A stretch of 12,960 bases of DNA from an uncultured Clostridium sp. (GTDB lineage Bacteria; Bacillota; Clostridia; Clostridiales; Clostridiaceae): contig CAKVFO010000096.1 in the NCBI GenBank assembly GCA_934746785.1, positions 1 through 12,960 of the forward strand, read 5' to 3'. The notes under the pieces are model-generated. The model searched no databases, was not told the DNA's origin, and was given only the letters and a program-made list of their open reading frames with translations. Both the position numbers and the translations under genes were made by a program. Below, piece after piece: positions 1-9,255 of this stretch (position 1 is the first letter of the stretch; every line of letters begins with the position of its first letter).

Positions 1-3000
1 ATTTATTCCTATCTCACTTACCCCTAAAACTTCTTTCCATACTTCAATTACTATTGCTTGAAGATCATCAGCTTCAGTCATATCCCTTTCCTTCTTAACC
101 TTAACTGGCTTTGGAAGTCTTCTTTTATCTACCTTACCATTATTAGTTAAAGGCATTTCATCTATTAAAATAAAGTCTGAAGGTATCATATATGAAGGAA
201 GATCTATTTGAAGTTCAGTTTTAAGCTTTTCTATATTCTCTTCATTATCAGTAACTACATAAGCAAGTAATCTTGTAACATTATTGTTATCATCAAGATC
301 TGCTATTACTTCAGCATTTCTTATTTCCTTATGTTCCATGATTTTATTAGTTATTTCACTAAGCTCTATTCTGTATCCTCTAATCTTTATCTGATTATCA
401 ATTCTATCTATAAAGTCAATATCACCATTTGGCAGAAGTCTTACTAAATCTCCTGTCTTATAAAGAATGTCTCCATCAACAAAAGGACTCTTTATAAATC
501 TTTCTTCTGTAAGGTCTGGTCTGTTTAAGTATCTTAAAGCTACACCTAAACCTCCAACAACTAACTCCCCAACAGCTCCTCTTGGCTTAATATTATTGTT
601 TTCATCTAAAACATAAAGTCTTGAATAATCTAATCCTTCACCTATTGAAACCCTACATCTTCTATTTTCATCCATCAATTCATTTACTATATAACCTGTT
701 GTAATAACAGTTGCTTCTGTTGGTCCATAAGCATTTAAAAGTTTTCCTTTGCCTATCTTCTTAAATGCTTTATTAAGGTGATATACAGAAGCCTTTTCTC
801 CACCTATAGAAATACGTCTTATAGGTTCTAAAGCTTCTACATTAGTATCTACTATAAGGTTAAAGATAGCAGTTGTTGTAAATATGAAAGTTATTTTGTT
901 TTCCTTTATAACTTTAGAAACCTTGTTAATGTTCATAACATCATCTTTTTCCATTACAAATAACTCAGCACTATTTAATAAGCTGCACATTATTTCACCA
1001 ACAGATACGTCAAAGGCATAATTACATAATTGAAGAACTCTATCCTCTTTAGTCATATTTATAATCTTAGATTCTTTTGCTATAGAGCATGCATTTCTAT
1101 GACTTAATAAAACTCCCTTAGGTGTACCTGTTGAACCTGATGTATAAATAACATAAGCAGTATCTTCTATATCATTTATTATTTCTAGATTGTCACCTTT
1201 GTACTTTGAATCTGGTTCCTTATTAACATCAATAAACTTATCAGCTTCAACATACTCAGCATACTTATCACTTGTAATTACAAACTTAGCATTACTATCA
1301 CTTAAAATGAATTTAATTCTATCTTCTGGATTTGCTACATCTATTGGAAGATAAGCTGCTCCTGCTTTAATTACAGCAAATATTGAAACAATCATCTCTA
1401 TAGATTTATCTAAAATAAGTCCTATAATGTCATTTCTTCCTACACCTTTATCTCTAAGTTCATTTGCTCTTCTATTAATCTTTTCATTTAACTCAGAATA
1501 AGTAAGCTTTTCATCTTTAAAATGTACAGCTATCTTATCTGGAGTATTTTTCACAGACTCTTCAAATAACCTAACTACATTTAAGTTTCTATCTAATGGT
1601 TTAATTTCTCTATTAAACTCTTTACCTATTATTTCATCTTCACTTAAGATAGTTATTTCCTTCATTGAGTTTTCAAAATTATTTACTACACTATATAAAG
1701 CATTTTTATAGTAATTTAAGAATATTTCCATAGTTTCTTTCTTAAATAACTCAGTTGAGTAAGAAAGCTGGCATGTAACATCATCATTATCCTCAAATAC
1801 CTGTAATGTCATATCAAACTTTTCAACACTACAGTCTACCTTAGTATTTACTACCTTAGCCTCTCCTAAAGATAAACTATCATTCAAGTCTGATTCCATA
1901 GTAAACATCACATCAAATAAAGCATTTCTATCTTTTTCACTTTGAAGATTTAATAAGTTAACTATTCTTTCAAAAGGTAAATTAGAATTTGAATATGTAT
2001 TTAATAAGCTGCTCTTTATATCCTTAAAGTAACTTGATACAGTCTGATCATCATCAACCTTAATCTTAACTGGAAGTGAATTTACAAACATACCTGTTAC
2101 CTTTTCAAATTCATGAAGATTACGTCCAAGGTAAGGAATACCTATTATATACTCATCTTGTCTAGTATATTTATTTAATAAGACACCAAAGGTACCAAAC
2201 ATAAACATGAAAGAAGTAAGCTTATTCTTATCTTTAATCTTTCCTATTCTCTTAACTAAATCTGATTCTAAAACTATGGAAGTTTTTCCGCCTTTAGTAA
2301 GTTTCTTTCCGCCTCTTTCATAATCAGTAGGCATGTTAAGCATAGGAATTTCACCTTCTAAGTTTTCCTTCCAGAATTCCTTTTCCTCTTCAATTTCAGT
2401 TCCATCTATTAAGCTGTTACTCCATTCAGAGAAATCTTTATATTGGAAAGTTACTTCTTCTAATTCATTATCATTATAGATTTCCATTAAATCTTTTAAA
2501 TAAATCTTAGTAGTTTCACCATCTGAAATTATATGATGAGTGTCAATAAATACTCTTTCTACTTTATCACTTCTATAAACAACAACAACTCTTATTAAAG
2601 TATCATTAGATAAATCAAAAGGTTTTATTAGTTTTTCAACTAACTCTTCATCATTTATTTCTTCACTTGCTTCTAAATGTATTTCTTCTATTTTAAATGA
2701 AGCATTATCTTTTATTTTTTGAACTAATACACCATCATTTACAGTAAAGTTAGTCCTTAAAGATTCATAACGATTTATAAGCTTTTTAAAGGATTCTTCT
2801 AATTTAGAAACATCTAAGTTTCCTTCAATCTTAAATAAATATGGCATATTATATTTAAGATCTTCTTTATCAAAGCTCCAAATTGTATAAATACTCTTTT
2901 GAACATAAGACATTTCATAAAAATCTTTTTCTACTGCCTTTTCAAAAGGTTTCTTAGCTACTGATAACATAAGACATTTGCTTAATTCTTTAATAGTTGG

Positions 3001-6000
3001 ATTTTCAAAAATATCATTTATCTTAATATTAGAATTAAACTTTTCATTAATTTCATTAACTGCTTCAACTACTTTTAATGAGTGACCTCCAAGTTCAAAG
3101 AAATCATCATTTACTCCTATACCTTCAACCTTTAATACTCTTTCCCATATAGAAACAAGTATTTCTTCAGTTTCATTTCCAGCCTTTTGATAATCTCTCT
3201 TAACCATATCATCTATAGTCAGCTGTGGAAGAAGTCTTGGTTCAACTTTTCCGTTATAACTTAGAGGTATCTTATCAATCTTTACATAATATAGAGGTAT
3301 CATATATTTAGGAAGCATTTTACTTAAATGATTCTTTAAACTATTCTTATCTATTTCTTCATCTGAAACATAGAAAGCACCTAAAGCTTCATCATCATTA
3401 TCTTTACTAACCTTAATAACTACAGCTTCTTTTACACCTTCATATTTCATAAGAGCTTTTTCTATTTCACCAAGCTCAATTCTAAATCCTCTAATCTTTA
3501 CTTGATTATCTATTCTTCCTAAATACTCAAAGTTTCCATCTTCCTTTAAAACAGCTAAGTCTCCAGTTCTGTACATTAATTCATCTTCTGAATAAGGATT
3601 TACAAAGAATTTTTCATCACTTAGTTCCTTATTATTAAGATATCCTAAACCTACACCTGCACCTGAAACACATAACTCTCCAGAAAGTCCTATTGGTCTT
3701 ATATTTAAGTTATCATCTAATATGTAAATTGAAGTATTATCTATTGGCTTTCCTATAGATACACCAACGTTTTTATCCTTCTTAATATCATATTCATAAA
3801 TCATACATCCAACAGCTGTTTCTGTAGGACCGTATTCATTAAATATCTTTGCATTTCCACCATATTTTAAGAAAGTTTCTTTAGCTGTTTCTGTTTTTAG
3901 CTCTTCACCACCAAGAATGAAGCACTTTAAAGCTTTATTGAACTCTTTAAAGGAATTAGCTATTTTCAAGTGAGCTGGAGTAAGTTTTATAATGTCTAAT
4001 CTCTCATCTTTAAATACATCTTCCATAAGAGAATTTATATTCTTATCATCTTTATAAACTATTAAAGTATTTCCACTTAATAATGGTACAAAAAGTGAAG
4101 TTACAGTTAAGTCAAAGGATATTGAAGTAAATAAAGGCATATTTCCATGATTATCTTTAACATACTGTTTTATTGCAAAGGAAATATAATTTACAAGATT
4201 CTTATGTGCAAGAACTACCCCCTTTGGATTTCCTGTTGTTCCTGAAGTATATATAATGTATACTTTGTCTTCTGGAGATACTTCTACATCTAAATTTTCT
4301 GAAGAATATCCGCTTAAATCAATTTCTCCTAAATTAATATTTTCATATCCTTCAACTTTATGCGAATCACAGCTTATTAAGATAGTTTCTGCCATACAGT
4401 GATTTAATATATAACTTACTCTTTCTCCTGGAAGTCCTAAATCTACCGGAACATACGCCGCACCACATTTTAATACAGCTAATATAGATACTAATAGGTT
4501 ATAAGATCTGTCCATTCTTATAGGAACATTGCAGCCTTTCTTAATTCCCTTTGAATTTAGATAATTAGCTAGTCTATTTGCATCACTGTTTAATCTGTCA
4601 TAAGAAAATTCTTCTGCTCCCTCTATTAATGCTATCTTATCCTTATTATTTAAAGCTATTTCCTCAAATAATTTACTTATGCTCTTACTTGGAACATTCA
4701 TTGAATTCTTATTGTTAAACTTATGTATTATATTATGCTTATCTTCCTCAGATACTGAAGATATCTTCTTTATGCTCTTATTGATATCCTTCATTCCATC
4801 TTGGATTATGCTAAACATAATATTATTAATTAATTCTATGTCTTTTTCAGTTAATAAACTTACTTGGAAGTCATAATCAATAGTCAGCTCATCTTCATTA
4901 TTTCTATCATTAATATGTATAGTTAAAGGATCAAAGGAACTCTTATTAAATATCCATTCAGCTTTATATTCCTCTTCCTCTGATTTTTCCAAGGCTGCAT
5001 TTTGATATGATATTGTTACATCATATAGCTTTTTATCAACATTATATTGTTCTCTTAAGTCATCTATTAAAATATCATAAGGATACTTTTGATGTCTTAA
5101 ACCTGTCATAAGTTCATTTTTTGCTAATTCCATAACTTCAAGATAAGACATATCTTCTTTCATATTAAATCTTACTGCCATGGTACTTATGAACATTCCT
5201 AAAGTCTTTTGCTCTGACTTGCTTGTTCTATTTAAAATAGCTGTTCCTAAAGAAATATTATCCTTATTAGCAAAGCTTCTAAGTGCTAATGCAGTATTTG
5301 CAAATAAGAAATTAAATATAGAAATATTTTTTTCTTTGCAGAACTCTTGAATTTTTAAATAAAGTTCACCACTTAGCTTCTTTGTTATTCTTTCAGCTCT
5401 TACATCTAAAAGTTCTTCATCTCTTGCCAAAATACTATACTCATTAAAATCATGGAACTTATCTTCCCAGTATGCTTTATCCTTTTCAAACCTTTTTGAA
5501 GTCTTATATTTGCCTTCAGATTCTAGAAAGTTTAAGTATGACTCAGACTTTTCAATAATTTCTTCATTATCTCTTAACTTCTTGTAATTATCCCATATCT
5601 CATTAGCTGAAAGTACAATAGACCATGCATCACTAACTATGTGATGGAACTTTAATATAAATCCGCATTCCCCATCAGGATTTATAGCAATCCAAAACTT
5701 AGATAAATCAGAATCATAAAATTCAAAAGGTTTACTTGCTTCTTTTTCGATAAACTCTTTGTATTCCTCTTCTTTATCTTGAAAGTTTAATACTTCAATT
5801 TTCCTATACGTATATTCTTTAACTTTTTGCTTAATATGATTATTTTCATCTTTAAAAATACGTATTCTTACTGCATCGTTTTTTGATATCATTTCATTAA
5901 TAGCTCTATCAAGTACTGATGTATCCAAATTATCTTTAAAATACATACACCCCATTACATTTAGTGCACCTGTATCATGGTAAAGCTGCTCTAATTGAAA

Positions 6001-6036
6001 AATTCTTTTTTGTGGATGTGTTAAATCCATGAACAT
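1..6036 (-). CDS. Nonribosomal peptide synthetase, C-A-T-C-A-(T), 3' end outside window
   Basis: This multidomain peptide synthetase is open for 2012 codons and still open at the window edge. I see condensation domain C1 (about 1-430; HHIVSDA at 131-137, with Ala replacing the usual last Gly), A1 (about 440-940; TSGTTGNPKG at 597-606, core Lys930), carrier T1 (GGHSL, pantetheine Ser986), C2 (about 1025-1450; HHIISDG at 1167-1173) and A2 (about 1480-1975; TSGSTGTPKG from 1632, Lys1968). The sequence then stops at EIGIN, just before a second carrier core. The A1 pocket (D642, L643, T646, K684, I707, G709, E734, V742, G743) fits asparagine. The A2 pocket (D1676, V1677, G1680, F1719, S1743, G1745, A1769, V1777, I1778) is unassigned. 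No epimerase lies between T1 and C2. AAGGGAG sits 8 nt before the first ATG, which decides the start. It follows the hydrolase by 19 nt, so it is cotranscribed. An N-terminal C domain behind a ligase/ACP pair suggests a lipoinitiating starter module. Confidence 0.96.
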   Translation of the reverse strand, partial: MFMDLTHPQKRIFQLEQLYHDTGALNVMGCMYFKDNLDTSVLDRAINEMISKNDAVRIRIFKDENNHIKQKVKEYTYRKIEVLNFQDKEEEYKEFIEKEASKPFEFYDSDLSKFWIAINPDGECGFILKFHHIVSDAWSIVLSANEIWDNYKKLRDNEEIIEKSESYLNFLESEGKYKTSKRFEKDKAYWEDKFHDFNEYSILARDEELLDVRAERITKKLSGELYLKIQEFCKEKNISIFNFLFANTALALRSFANKDNISLGTAILNRTSKSEQKTLGMFISTMAVRFNMKEDMSYLEVMELAKNELMTGLRHQKYPYDILIDDLREQYNVDKKLYDVTISYQNAALEKSEEEEYKAEWIFNKSSFDPLTIHINDRNNEDELTIDYDFQVSLLTEKDIELINNIMFSIIQDGMKDINKSIKKISSVSEEDKHNIIHKFNNKNSMNVPSKSISKLFEEIALNNKDKIALIEGAEEFSYDRLNSDANRLANYLNSKGIKKGCNVPIRMDRSYNLLVSILAVLKCGAAYVPVDLGLPGERVSYILNHCMAETILISCDSHKVEGYENINLGEIDLSGYSSENLDVEVSPEDKVYIIYTSGTTGNPKGVVLAHKNLVNYISFAIKQYVKDNHGNMPLFTSISFDLTVTSLFVPLLSGNTLIVYKDDKNINSLMEDVFKDERLDIIKLTPAHLKIANSFKEFNKALKCFILGGEELKTETAKETFLKYGGNAKIFNEYGPTETAVGCMIYEYDIKKDKNVGVSIGKPIDNTSIYILDDNLNIRPIGLSGELCVSGAGVGLGYLNNKELSDEKFFVNPYSEDELMYRTGDLAVLKEDGNFEYLGRIDNQVKIRGFRIELGEIEKALMKYEGVKEAVVIKVSKDNDDEALGAFYVSDEEIDKNSLKNHLSKMLPKYMIPLYYVKIDKIPLSYNGKVEPRLLPQLTIDDMVKRDYQKAGNETEEILVSIWERVLKVEGIGVNDDFFELGGHSLKVVEAVNEINEKFNSNIKINDIFENPTIKELSKCLMLSVAKKPFEKAVEKDFYEMSYVQKSIYTIWSFDKEDLKYNMPYLFKIEGNLDVSKLEESFKKLINRYESLRTNFTVNDGVLVQKIKDNASFKIEEIHLEASEEINDEELVEKLIKPFDLSNDTLIRVVVVYRSDKVERVFIDTHHIISDGETTKIYLKDLMEIYNDNELEEVTFQYKDFSEWSNSLIDGTEIEEEKEFWKENLEGEIPMLNMPTDYERGGKKLTKGGKTSIVLESDLVKRIGKIKDKNKLTSFMFMFGTFGVLLNKYTRQDEYIIGIPYLGRNLHEFEKVTGMFVNSLPVKIKVDDDQTVSSYFKDIKSSLLNTYSNSNLPFERIVNLLNLQSEKDRNALFDVMFTMESDLNDSLSLGEAKVVNTKVDCSVEKFDMTLQVFEDNDDVTCQLSYSTELFKKETMEIFLNYYKNALYSVVNNFENSMKEITILSEDEIIGKEFNREIKPLDRNLNVVRLFEESVKNTPDKIAVHFKDEKLTYSELNEKINRRANELRDKGVGRNDIIGLILDKSIEMIVSIFAVIKAGAAYLPIDVANPEDRIKFILSDSNAKFVITSDKYAEYVEADKFIDVNKEPDSKYKGDNLEIINDIEDTAYVIYTSGSTGTPKGVLLSHRNACSIAKESKIINMTKEDRVLQLCNYAFDVSVGEIMCSLLNSAELFVMEKDDVMNINKVSKVIKENKITFIFTTTAIFNLIVDTNVEALEPIRRISIGGEKASVYHLNKAFKKIGKGKLLNAYGPTEATVITTGYIVNELMDENRRCRVSIGEGLDYSRLYVLDENNNIKPRGAVGELVVGGLGVALRYLNRPDLTEERFIKSPFVDGDILYKTGDLVRLLPNGDIDFIDRIDNQIKIRGYRIELSEITNKIMEHKEIRNAEVIADLDDNNNVTRLLAYVVTDNEENIEKLKTELQIDLPSYMIPSDFILIDEMPLTNNGKVDKRRLPKPVKVKKERDMTEADDLQAIVIEVWKEVLGVSEIGIN

Positions 6037-6055
6037 TAATAAAACTCCCTTCAAA

Positions 6056-6994
6056 CTACTTATCTAACATCTCTTTAATCTTGTTAATAACTAATTCTGA
6101 ATATTCATGATGGATAAAATGCCCCGAATCTTCTAAGTATATAAACTCACTGTTTTCCGACATATCAGCTAGTTCTTTTTCATAAGTCTGCCAATTATCA
6201 AATCCATTATTTCCTGCACTTATAACTGTTATTTTAATATCTTTTAAGCCTTCATTTTCTTTTACTTTTTTTCCATTTTCCTGTATAGATTTTCTTTCGT
6301 TAATCATATTAGAATTCCATAAATTTTTAAGGCTCATTTCAACATTAAGTTTTTGCAATTCCTCACTTATATCTTGTTTAGTTTCAAACTGACTCTTAAA
6401 ATTAGAAGAAAGACATAAGGCTCTTAATACTCCTGTTTTTCTCATAGCTCCTAATACATGAACCATTGATTTCATAAGATCATTAAAATCCTCACAAAAA
6501 CTTGGTGATGCTCCATCAATAAACATTATGCTGTCCACTTTTTCAGGATAAAGTTCAGCAAATCTTATTGCCTGAAGGCTTGCCATAGAATGAGCTACTA
6601 AAACATAAGGTTCTTTCTGTCCACTTTTATCAAGAACTGTTTTAAATTCATCTACTACAGTATCTATATCTCTTGATTTTTTTGTTATGCTGCTGTTTCC
6701 CATACCTGGTCTATCATATAAAAACACCTTAGATTCCTTAGATATCTCATTCCATAATTCATACATATCTAAATATGATGAATTCACTCCAGAACCAGAT
6801 AAAAACACTACAGTTTTATCTCCCTTTCCCTTTTCAAGATAGTAGATATCATCCTTATCAATTTTCACCTTTTCTGTCATATAACTAACTTCAGTTGAGT
6901 TCTGTACTTTCTTATTCATACTATAATCCCATCCCTTTAAAGATACTAAAGAAACCATGACTAAACTTAAAAGTAATCTATTCCTTTTTTTCAA
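6056..6994 (-). CDS. Alpha/beta hydrolase with signal-like N-terminus, in NRPS operon
   Basis: This 312-residue alpha/beta-hydrolase-fold protein has an oxyanion-region LSGSG (65-69), a YDRPGMGNS strand-turn (93-101), a nucleophile elbow AHSMA with Ser136, and a catalytic-type His292 in DSGHF. The elbow has Ala where G-x-S-x-G is more usual. The N-terminus has KKRNR followed by a hydrophobic run (about residues 7-19). That reads as a signal peptide or membrane anchor without a lipobox Cys, so the enzyme may act outside the cytoplasm. The start is TTG. GGAAGG lies about 10 nt upstream, and the nearby ATGs are out of frame and quickly terminate. It sits 44 nt after the ACP gene and 19 nt before the NRPS. 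The substrate is unknown. A stand-alone editing thioesterase would normally be cytoplasmic, so cleavage of the exported product or of a lipid is at least as likely. Confidence 0.9.
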   Translation of the reverse strand: MKKRNRLLLSLVMVSLVSLKGWDYSMNKKVQNSTEVSYMTEKVKIDKDDIYYLEKGKGDKTVVFLSGSGVNSSYLDMYELWNEISKESKVFLYDRPGMGNSSITKKSRDIDTVVDEFKTVLDKSGQKEPYVLVAHSMASLQAIRFAELYPEKVDSIMFIDGASPSFCEDFNDLMKSMVHVLGAMRKTGVLRALCLSSNFKSQFETKQDISEELQKLNVEMSLKNLWNSNMINERKSIQENGKKVKENEGLKDIKITVISAGNNGFDNWQTYEKELADMSENSEFIYLEDSGHFIHHEYSELVINKIKEMLDK

Positions 6995-7038
6995 TACATA
7001 TCTTCCTTCCCATTTTAAATATCACAGTAAAGTACTTA

Positions 7039-7254
7039 CTATGCTAAACTTAAATACTCAATTACATCTTCTATTTTTACAAACTTATGGAAGTGCCTGT
7101 CTGAAATTTCTATATCAAATTCATCTTCAAATCTAACTACAAGCTCTACTAAGTCTAAAGAATTTAATCCTAAATCCTCAGTAAAACTCATTTCATTAGT
7201 TAAATCCTCTTTACCACAATATTCACTTATTATTTCATATACTCTATTTTCCAT
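7039..7254 (-). CDS. Stand-alone acyl carrier protein
   Basis: This 71-residue acyl carrier protein is of normal length. The phosphopantetheine attachment site is Ser32 in LGLNSLDLVEL; it is NSL rather than the commoner DSL, which is tolerated in dedicated carriers. The protein is acidic and helical, with the typical FEDEFDIEI helix-III segment. AAGGAG lies about 9 nt before the ATG. Only 16 nt separate it from the upstream ligase gene, so the two are almost certainly cotranscribed. Its position between the acyl-activating ligase and the NRPS suggests that it carries the fatty acyl group and passes it to the NRPS first condensation domain, rather than serving primary fatty acid synthesis. The acyl chain cannot be read from the sequence. 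Confidence 0.95.
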   Translation of the reverse strand: MENRVYEIISEYCGKEDLTNEMSFTEDLGLNSLDLVELVVRFEDEFDIEISDRHFHKFVKIEDVIEYLSLA

Positions 7255-7270
7255 TTATAATTTCTCCTTC

Positions 7271-8902
7271 TTATTTAGATATCAAGTTTCTTTTTATTTT
7301 CTTAGTTGTTGTTTTTACAAATTCTTCGCTTCTAAACTTTATTTCATTTATTCTCTTATATTGAGCAATTGTCCTATTTAAAGAATCTACTTCCTTTTGA
7401 ATATATCCTTCTATATCTTGAACTCCGTTATTTTCAAGCCATTCATAATCCGGATAAATTTCTGCTACTATCTTATTATCCTTTTCATACACAACCACTT
7501 CACAAACAGCATCTATGTTTTGAATCTTTAACTCTAACTCTTCTGCTGAAACATTCTTACCATTAGCTAAGATTATAAGATTTTTAATTCTTCCAGTTAC
7601 ATATAAGAAACCTTCTTCATCTATATAACCAAGATCTCCAGTTCTAAACCATCCATCTATGAATGCCTTTTCTGTTTCAGCTTCATCGTTAAAGTATCCC
7701 ATCATTACAATGTCACCTTTTACAAGAATTTCACCTTCATCGCTGATTTTAACCTGAACTCCTGGCAATATTCGTCCAACACTTCCTACCTTATTTTTAT
7801 CATTCTCATTAACAGAAATAATTGGAGAACATTCACTAATTCCATATCCATTTACAATATCTATTCCAAAGGATCTAAATTCTTTAATATACTTCGTATC
7901 TAGTAAAGCCCCACCAGATATTATGAAGTCTAGCCTGCCTCCAAATACTGCATGTATATCTTTGAATACTTTTTTTCTTATATCAATTCCTACAGCTAAT
8001 AAGGCATTACTAACCTTAATCATGAATTTCACAAGTTTGGTTTTATTTTTCTTATCTATTTCACTCCAAATTTTCTTGCTTAAAGTTTCAACAAACAATG
8101 GAACAAGTGAAATATCCTGTGGCTTAGCAGTTTCAATATCACTCATCAGCCTTTTTAAACTTGAATTTATGTATACTGTTCTTCTTTGAATCATAGATGT
8201 TATTAAACTTGCTGCCATACAAAATGTATGATGAAGAGGTAAAACAAGAACTGTCTTATACCCCAAAGTTACATTTTGACTAGCAGCATAAGAATCGATA
8301 ACTACACTCTTACGTCTTAACATAACTCCTTTACTTTTACCTGAAGTTCCAGAAGTATATACTATAAGTCCTAGAGAATCTATATCTATATTATTGTCTA
8401 TATAGCTATCATCTTCTGTTTTTAAAGTCATCTCCTCTAGGTTCTTCATGTTAATATACTCACAAAGTTTAGGACATACCTTTCTTAAATCTTCAATAAT
8501 ATCTGAGTAACTATTATCATAAATAATTGCTGTGCAGCCACTCTCATTTATTATTTCTGCCAAAGATTCTGATTCAAGTTCCCTATCTAAAGGTACTGCC
8601 ACATTAAATCCGGATATAACTGTGAAAAAGGAAAGTATCCACTCATAACTATTTGGTCCTAAAATTGCTACCTTAGTATCTTTAATACCTTTAGCATACA
8701 GTCCCTCTCCCAAGCCACACACATGTTCTTTAAGTTCTCCATAAGTAACATTAACAATTTGGTTTTTTTTGGTAAATTGTAAAGCTATTAAATCTTTACA
8801 TTCCCTTGAATTGGTAACTAGCAGTTCATTAACGCTAGATACTTTTTTAAACTTTTTTAATTGATTTTTATAATCCACAACAATCAACTCCATATAAAAC
8901 AT
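7271..8902 (-). CDS. AMP-forming fatty acyl ligase (FadD/FAAL-like)
   Basis: This 543-residue ANL-superfamily adenylate-forming enzyme is full length. It has the P-loop YTSGTSGKSKG (182-192), NGYGISECSP with Tyr353 and Glu357, WFRTGDLGY with Asp423 (ATP ribose contact), the hinge GRIKNLIILANGKN, and a C-terminal lysine cluster (534-537) where the catalytic Lys lies. The family activates a carboxylate, usually a fatty acid, as an acyl-AMP and transfers it to CoA or to an ACP. As first gene of the operon, 16 nt before a lone ACP, ACP loading is the more likely route. I cannot tell ligase from acyl-CoA synthetase by eye. AAAGGA lies 4 nt before the chosen ATG. A second in-frame ATG three codons on (MELIV) would have a 13-nt spacing, so the first is preferred. 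Confidence 0.93.
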   Translation of the reverse strand: MFYMELIVVDYKNQLKKFKKVSSVNELLVTNSRECKDLIALQFTKKNQIVNVTYGELKEHVCGLGEGLYAKGIKDTKVAILGPNSYEWILSFFTVISGFNVAVPLDRELESESLAEIINESGCTAIIYDNSYSDIIEDLRKVCPKLCEYINMKNLEEMTLKTEDDSYIDNNIDIDSLGLIVYTSGTSGKSKGVMLRRKSVVIDSYAASQNVTLGYKTVLVLPLHHTFCMAASLITSMIQRRTVYINSSLKRLMSDIETAKPQDISLVPLFVETLSKKIWSEIDKKNKTKLVKFMIKVSNALLAVGIDIRKKVFKDIHAVFGGRLDFIISGGALLDTKYIKEFRSFGIDIVNGYGISECSPIISVNENDKNKVGSVGRILPGVQVKISDEGEILVKGDIVMMGYFNDEAETEKAFIDGWFRTGDLGYIDEEGFLYVTGRIKNLIILANGKNVSAEELELKIQNIDAVCEVVVYEKDNKIVAEIYPDYEWLENNGVQDIEGYIQKEVDSLNRTIAQYKRINEIKFRSEEFVKTTTKKIKRNLISK

Positions 8903-8922
8903 CTTTTCCTTTGTTCAAGGTA

Positions 8923-8951
8923 ATTTTAACACACGCTAAAACTTTGCACAA
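8923..8951 (-). promoter_or_regulatory. Putative sigma-A promoter of the biosynthetic operon
   Basis: On the minus strand, TTGTGC (8946-8951) and TAAAAT (8923-8928) are separated by 17 bp. The -10 is preceded by TG-N, an extended -10. Transcription would begin near 8916, giving a leader of about 14 nt with the AAAGGA ribosome-binding site. The -35 is weak (3 of 6), so an activator is possible. No clear operator palindrome was seen. Confidence 0.5.
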
Positions 8952-8953
8952 TT

Positions 8954-8982
8954 TTGACAAACTATATGTTTTTTTCTAATCT
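8954..8982 (+). promoter_or_regulatory. Putative divergent plus-strand promoter
   Basis: A perfect TTGACA (8954-8959), a 17-bp spacer and TAATCT (8977-8982) give a good sigma-A-type promoter match pointing away from the operon. No credible plus-strand coding region follows. A transcript would pass through the hairpins at 9256-9387. Chance matches are common in such AT-rich DNA, so confidence is low. Confidence 0.3.
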
Positions 8983-9255
8983 AATGCCCTTCAAACCCTT
9001 AACTTATGTCTATTTAAGGTTAGTTTGTTATTTTATTCATTATTTATATTTTTAAATTAAAAATCCCACAATAAGATAATGAGACCATCTCCATTTTATG
9101 TTATTGAAGTATATTTATCTCACAGTTTTGCATAAAAAGGATTTTAATTAAAATAATTTTTTTTCATAATTATTTTATTTAAAGGTTTATTTATTCTGCA
9201 TTTTTCCCCATTTGTAAAATTTATTTCATTTAGTAAATTGCTTCAGAATTTCTTC

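Noticed and set aside
4679..4876. 65-codon plus-strand frame with hydrophobic residues inside the NRPS gene
   Set aside because: It is the antisense shadow of the linker between C1 and A1. It has no ribosome-binding site, and the overlapping minus-strand frame is clearly coding.
7369..8189. Two plus-strand frames opposite the acyl ligase gene
   Set aside because: Both are complements of conserved ligase sequence, with no recognisable product or start signal.
9060..9115. 16-codon minus-strand frame (MEMVSLSYCGIF...) as a possible signalling peptide
   Set aside because: There is no ribosome-binding site, no processing partner nearby and no resemblance to known AgrD or leader peptides.
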